Source: Pseudomonas reinekei (lineage in GTDB: Bacteria > Pseudomonadota > Gammaproteobacteria > Pseudomonadales > Pseudomonadaceae). From it: DNA of 64,000 nt. The translations under genes were made by a program, and so were the position numbers. The notes under the pieces are model-generated. The model saw only the letters and a list, made by a program, of their open reading frames with translations, did not search any database and was not told the origin of the DNA. How positions within the stretch are numbered: the stretch's first letter is position 1; every line of letters starts with the position of its first letter. Positions 60,212 through 64,000 of this stretch are shown here, piece by piece. The stretch lies in contig NZ_MSTQ01000009.1 in assembly GCF_001945365.1 (NCBI RefSeq), positions 186,001 to 250,000 on the forward strand, written 5' to 3'.

Positions 60212-61660
60212 TCAGGCGTTTTGCAGACAACCGGGCGGCCGACGCTTGACCCACTGGGTCAGCTGCTCGTGGGCATACGCCAGTTGTAGCACCGCGAAGT
60301 CAGCCTGGGCAGGGCCAATGATTTGCAGGCCCATCGGCAGTCCGGCCGGGTTGAAACCCACGGGGACGTTCATGCTCGGCAATCCGGCCAGCGTCGGCCC
60401 GATGACGACTTCCATCCAGCGGTGATATGTGTCCATGCTCTGCCCGCCAACGACGCGCGGCCACGGTGTTTGTGCATCAAAAGGAAACACTTGGGCGGTG
60501 GGCAGCAACAGGAAGTCGTAACGCTGGAACAACGCGTTCAAGGCCCGATACCAGTCGCTACGGTTGACCGAAGCCTGATAGACATCCGCTGCCGTCAGGC
60601 GCAACCCACCCTCGACCTCCCATTGCGCTTCGGGTTTGAGTTGCTCGCGTTTCTGTGGGTCGGCGTACAACGCACCGAGGCTGCCTTGCACCAGCCAATG
60701 CCGATGGGTCAGCCAGGTTTGCCACAGGCGCTCCATGGAGAAATCCGGCTGACACGCTTCGACCTTGCAACCGAGCGCCGCGAAGTCCTGCAGCGCCGAT
60801 TCGCACAGGCTCATCACACCGGGGTCCATGGGCAGATAACCGTTGTAGTCCCCCAGCCATCCAACGCGGACCTCGCTGAAATCCTGCACCAGTGACTGAT
60901 GGAAAATGGCCGGGTCCTGCGTCTGCGACAACGGTACGCGGGAGTCGTAACCGGCCTGCGTCCCGAGCAACCGTGTGACATCGGTGACCGTGCGGCCCAT
61001 CGGCCCTTCAGTGGCCAGTTGCTGGACAAACACCTCCGGCTGCGGACCGTGCGGCACGCGGCCTTGGGACGGGCGGAAACCGAAGACGTTGTTGAACGCC
61101 GCCGGGTTGCGCAGCGAGCCCATCATGTCGCTGCCATCGGCCACCGGCAGCATGCGCAACGCCAGCGCCACCGCCGCCCCGCCGCTGCTGCCACCGGCGG
61201 CCAGCGTCGGATCGTAGGCGTTGGTGGTGGTGCCGAATACGCTGTTATAGGTGTGCGAACCGAGACCGAATTCAGGGACGTTGCTCTTGCCGATGATGAT
61301 CGCCCCGCAGTCACGCACCCGCGCCACGCTGATGGCGTCATGTGGCGGAACTTGCCCGGCAAACAGCGGCGAGCCCATGGTGGTGCGCAAACCGGAAGTG
61401 GCGGCCAGGTCTTTGACCGCTTGCGGCATGCCGTGCATCCAGCCACGGGACTGGCCTTGATCCAGCTGCCGGTCGCAGGCATCGGCCTCCGCCAGCAATT
61501 GATCGTCCGCACGCAACGACACCAGCGCATTGACCTGCGGATTGAAGCGTTCGATTTGCGCCAGATACGCCTGCATCACCTCGCGGCAAGACACCTGCCG
61601 CCCGTGGATGGCCCGGGACAGCGCATCGGCGTCCATTTCTACAATTGAATTGATGCTCAA
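60212..61660 (-). CDS. Amidase signature enzyme
   Basis: The 482-residue enzyme has the Ser-cisSer-Lys machinery: Lys in AVKDLAA (about 82) and the serine loop AAGGSSGGAAVALAL (about 152-165). It hydrolyses an amide, maybe an aryl or peptide-like one; a glutamyl-tRNA amidotransferase subunit is unlikely because the set GatBC is absent. It overlaps the MFS gene by ATGA, hence shares a transcript. Confidence 0.87.
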   Translation of the reverse strand: MSINSIVEMDADALSRAIHGRQVSCREVMQAYLAQIERFNPQVNALVSLRADDQLLAEADACDRQLDQGQSRGWMHGMPQAVKDLAATSGLRTTMGSPLFAGQVPPHDAISVARVRDCGAIIIGKSNVPEFGLGSHTYNSVFGTTTNAYDPTLAAGGSSGGAAVALALRMLPVADGSDMMGSLRNPAAFNNVFGFRPSQGRVPHGPQPEVFVQQLATEGPMGRTVTDVTRLLGTQAGYDSRVPLSQTQDPAIFHQSLVQDFSEVRVGWLGDYNGYLPMDPGVMSLCESALQDFAALGCKVEACQPDFSMERLWQTWLTHRHWLVQGSLGALYADPQKREQLKPEAQWEVEGGLRLTAADVYQASVNRSDWYRALNALFQRYDFLLLPTAQVFPFDAQTPWPRVVGGQSMDTYHRWMEVVIGPTLAGLPSMNVPVGFNPAGLPMGLQIIGPAQADFAVLQLAYAHEQLTQWVKRRPPGCLQNA

Positions 61661-62967
61661 GATTTCACCTCAAGGTTGAGTTCGACAGATCGCTTTGCCC
61701 GTGGTGCTTCCTGCATGCAGTAAGTCCCCAATAGCGTCAGCAGGCAAGCGAACAACACGTAGAACGACGGCGCCACCGGAGTCGCCAATACCTTGCTCAG
61801 CCAAGTAACGATCAACGGCGCAAAACCGCCGAAGACCATGACCGCCACGTTGTAGGCCACTGAAACCCCGGTGGAGCGCACTTCAATCGGAAACTGCTCG
61901 GCCAGCGCGGTCGGTGCCGGGCCGAAAAAACCGCCAATCGCGCTGCACAGCAACAGTTGCATCACCAGCAAGCGCTCGATGGAAGGTGCTGCCGCGACCC
62001 ACACGTAAAGCGGATACACCATCACGAAAAACGCCAGGGTGAAGGCCATCAATACCGGGCGTCGGCCCAGGCGATCCGACAGTGCCCCGGACAATGGAAT
62101 GATCACCGTCATCAGCGCCACGGCGAGCATTTGCACCAGCAACACCTGGTCCAGCGGCAGGCCCAGATTCTTGTGGGCGAAGGTCGGCATGTTCACCAGC
62201 ACCACGTAAAACGACACGGTCGCACCACACGCCAGGCCCATCGACACCAGAATGGCGCGGCGATGTTCGCGGATCACTTGCATCAGGCTGGGGCTGGCGC
62301 CCTTGGCCTGTTTGCGCGCTTCAAGAAACGCCTCCGGTTCCTCCATGTACTTGCGAATCCACAAGCCCACCGGGCCAATCAACAAGCCGATCATGAATGG
62401 AATCCGCCAGCCCCAGCTGTCCAGTGCCTCGGGGGTCAACAGGTGGGTGAACAACGCCACCATGCCCGCGCCGGAAAACACCGCCAGGCACTGCCCGACC
62501 AATTGCCACGAGCCGTACAAGCCCTTGCGATGCGCGGGCGCACTCTCCACCAGGAACGCCGTGGCGCTGGCGTATTCGCCACCCGTGGCGAAGCCTTGCA
62601 GCATACGCGCGACCACGATCAGCATCGGCGCGCCCATGCCGATCGCGGCGTAGTTCGGCGCGAAGGCAATCAGGGCGATGGACACGGTCATCAGGCGGAT
62701 GATCATCTGCATCGCTGCCTTGCGGCCTTTGCGGTCCGAGTACATGCCCAACAGAATGCCGCCCACCGGGCGCATGAAGAAGCCGACGCCGAAGGTCGCC
62801 AGCGCCATCAGCAGCGATGCGAATTCGTCTTCAGAGGGAAAAAATTGCCGGGCGATGATGCTCGCCAGAAAGCCGTAAACGATGAAGTCATACCATTCCA
62901 GCGCGTTACCGATAACGGCGGCGACCACTTGCCGGGTGCGCGAAACGCCAGTGCTTGAAGTCTGCAT
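61657..62967 (-). CDS. MFS transporter (MHS/alpha-ketoglutarate-permease type)
   Basis: The 436-residue protein has twelve membrane helices and metabolite:H+ symporter motifs: GNALEWYDFIVYGFLASIIARQFFP (about 20) and MRPVGGILLGMYSDRKGRK (about 70). GGAGAG precedes the ATG at 62967. It lies between the M20 hydrolase and the amidase and likely imports their substrate. Confidence 0.88.
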   Translation of the reverse strand: MQTSSTGVSRTRQVVAAVIGNALEWYDFIVYGFLASIIARQFFPSEDEFASLLMALATFGVGFFMRPVGGILLGMYSDRKGRKAAMQMIIRLMTVSIALIAFAPNYAAIGMGAPMLIVVARMLQGFATGGEYASATAFLVESAPAHRKGLYGSWQLVGQCLAVFSGAGMVALFTHLLTPEALDSWGWRIPFMIGLLIGPVGLWIRKYMEEPEAFLEARKQAKGASPSLMQVIREHRRAILVSMGLACGATVSFYVVLVNMPTFAHKNLGLPLDQVLLVQMLAVALMTVIIPLSGALSDRLGRRPVLMAFTLAFFVMVYPLYVWVAAAPSIERLLVMQLLLCSAIGGFFGPAPTALAEQFPIEVRSTGVSVAYNVAVMVFGGFAPLIVTWLSKVLATPVAPSFYVLFACLLTLLGTYCMQEAPRAKRSVELNLEVKS

Positions 62968-63047
62968 GGTTACTCTCCAAAAACCTGATGGGTAACGGCG
63001 GGCACGACAGCGCGCGCCCGGTCCAGCGGCAGTAGAAAGTGAGGAAA

Positions 63048-64000
63048 TCAGGCAGGCTTGAGCCAGCTCTCGGTCAGCGCTGCCCAATACGCAGCACCGG
63101 TCAGCAGAATGTCATCGTTAAAGTCATAGGCGGGGTTGTGCACCATCGGCCGCGACACACCATTGCCGATGAACAGGTAGGCACCGGGGCAGCGTTGCAG
63201 CATCCAGGCGAAGTCTTCGCTGCCCATGAGTTTGGGCGTGTTGCCGTCCACTGCGTCGGCGCCCACCAACTCGACACCCACCTGACAGGCGAACTCGGTT
63301 TCGGCGGCGTGGTTGACCAGCACCGGATAAGCCGGGCGATGTTCGATTGTCGAACGGCAACCAAAACTCTTAGCCTGGGATTCGATGATTGCGCATACGC
63401 GTTCGAGGGTCTGTTCGCGTACCTGGGCGTTCAAGGCACGCAGGCTAAGGCGCAGGATCGCCTGTTGTGGAATCACGTTGGCTGCTTCCCCGGCCTGCAA
63501 TGCGCCGACCGTCACCACCGCCGCTTGTTGCGCATCGATGTTGCGCGCGACCACCGTTTGCAACGCCATTACCACGCTCGCCGCCGCCACCAGCGGATCG
63601 ACCGCCAGATGCGGCATCGAACCATGGCCGCCAACACCTTCAATGGTGACGGTGAGCAAATCCTGCGAGGCCATCATCGGCCCTACTCGAAAACCCAAAT
63701 GCCCGGCAGGCAGGCCCGGCATGTTGTGCATGCCGAACAGCGCATCGCAGGGGAAACGTTCGAGCAAGCCATCGGCGAGCATGGCTTCGGCACCGCCCTG
63801 GCCTTCTTCGGCCGGTTGGAAAATCAGGGTCAGGGTGCCGTCGAACTGTCGGGTTGCCGCCAGATAACGCGCGGCGCCCAGCAACATGGTGGTGTGACCG
63901 TCATGGCCGCAAGCGTGCATGCAACCCTGATGCTGGCTGCTGTACGCGGCGCCGGTATTTTCGATGATCGGCAGTGCGTCCATGTCCGCCCGAATCCCGA
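63048..64000 (-). CDS. M20 family amidohydrolase (hippurate hydrolase-like), 5' end outside window
   Basis: The frame is open to the window's edge; the Met at 63983 lies in the internal RADMDALPI motif, so the gene starts beyond position 64000. Seen are the metal-binding HACGHDGHTTMLLG (about 25 residues in) and EEGQGGAEAM segments and the dimerisation domain. M20 members of this kind remove acyl groups from N-acyl amino acids, for instance hippurate. It is probably the first gene in the operon with MFS, amidase and IclR. Confidence 0.85.
   Translation of the reverse strand, partial: GIRADMDALPIIENTGAAYSSQHQGCMHACGHDGHTTMLLGAARYLAATRQFDGTLTLIFQPAEEGQGGAEAMLADGLLERFPCDALFGMHNMPGLPAGHLGFRVGPMMASQDLLTVTIEGVGGHGSMPHLAVDPLVAAASVVMALQTVVARNIDAQQAAVVTVGALQAGEAANVIPQQAILRLSLRALNAQVREQTLERVCAIIESQAKSFGCRSTIEHRPAYPVLVNHAAETEFACQVGVELVGADAVDGNTPKLMGSEDFAWMLQRCPGAYLFIGNGVSRPMVHNPAYDFNDDILLTGAAYWAALTESWLKPA

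Overview
The window is a piece of a fluorescent Pseudomonas chromosome, most likely of the P. fluorescens group. The grounds are high GC, the algU-mucA-mucB-mucD block next to nadB, a phaG gene almost identical in its opening residues to the one I remember from P. putida, and many REP palindromes of the GTGGGAGC type between genes. No phage, integrase, transposase or CRISPR array is visible. The first gene (a BepA-like metalloprotease) and the last (an M20 amidohydrolase) run off the ends.

Layout. 1-7.4 kb: envelope stress and core genes (bepA-like end, mucD, mucB, mucA, algU, nadB, ygfX-like, sdhE), then ygfZ and an HDOD gene to 9.3 kb. 9.4-15.9 kb: a tricarboxylate uptake locus with two-component system tctDE divergent from tctCBA and an AbrB-type membrane gene. 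16-18.4 kb: ung, a 3-hydroxyisobutyryl-CoA hydrolase-like gene and a tyrosine-rich lipoprotein. 18.7-28.7 kb: a guanidine assimilation operon behind a sigma-54 promoter and a guanidine-I (ykkC) riboswitch: ABC transporter (3 genes), two DUF1989 carboxyguanidine deiminase-type proteins, a biotin-dependent carboxylase and allophanate hydrolase.

28.8-40.2 kb: two diguanylate cyclases, rsuA, phaG, tRNA-Gly(CCC), several small or stress genes (a 38-residue membrane protein, a KGG protein, DUF4142, iron-permease family), tam, a LysE exporter, a CopG/ParE toxin-antitoxin pair, and a LysR/DMT pair. 40.3-45.1 kb: an MFS carrier, an HMG-CoA lyase-like enzyme, a class III CoA-transferase and a LysR regulator with a clear operator, read here as a possible dicarboxylate (3-hydroxy-3-methylglutarate type) pathway. 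45.2-54.8 kb: a lone SIR2-like DUF4917 gene, an XRE-cupin regulator divergent from a class II aldolase and a DapA-family lyase, YegP, a ribbon-helix-helix gene and a PfpI gene, an EamA carrier, a Methyltransf_32 enzyme, and a lemA-TPM-TPM operon. 55-64 kb: bglX, yceI-clsB, and an M20 hydrolase-MFS-amidase-IclR operon.

The points most worth a second look are the REP doublet read through in frame inside the guanidine carboxylase gene, the stacked sigma-54 and riboswitch control of that operon together with the hairpin array before the carboxylase, the PhoB-like tandem repeats in the tct intergenic region, the LysR and XRE operators, and the orphan SIR2-like gene.
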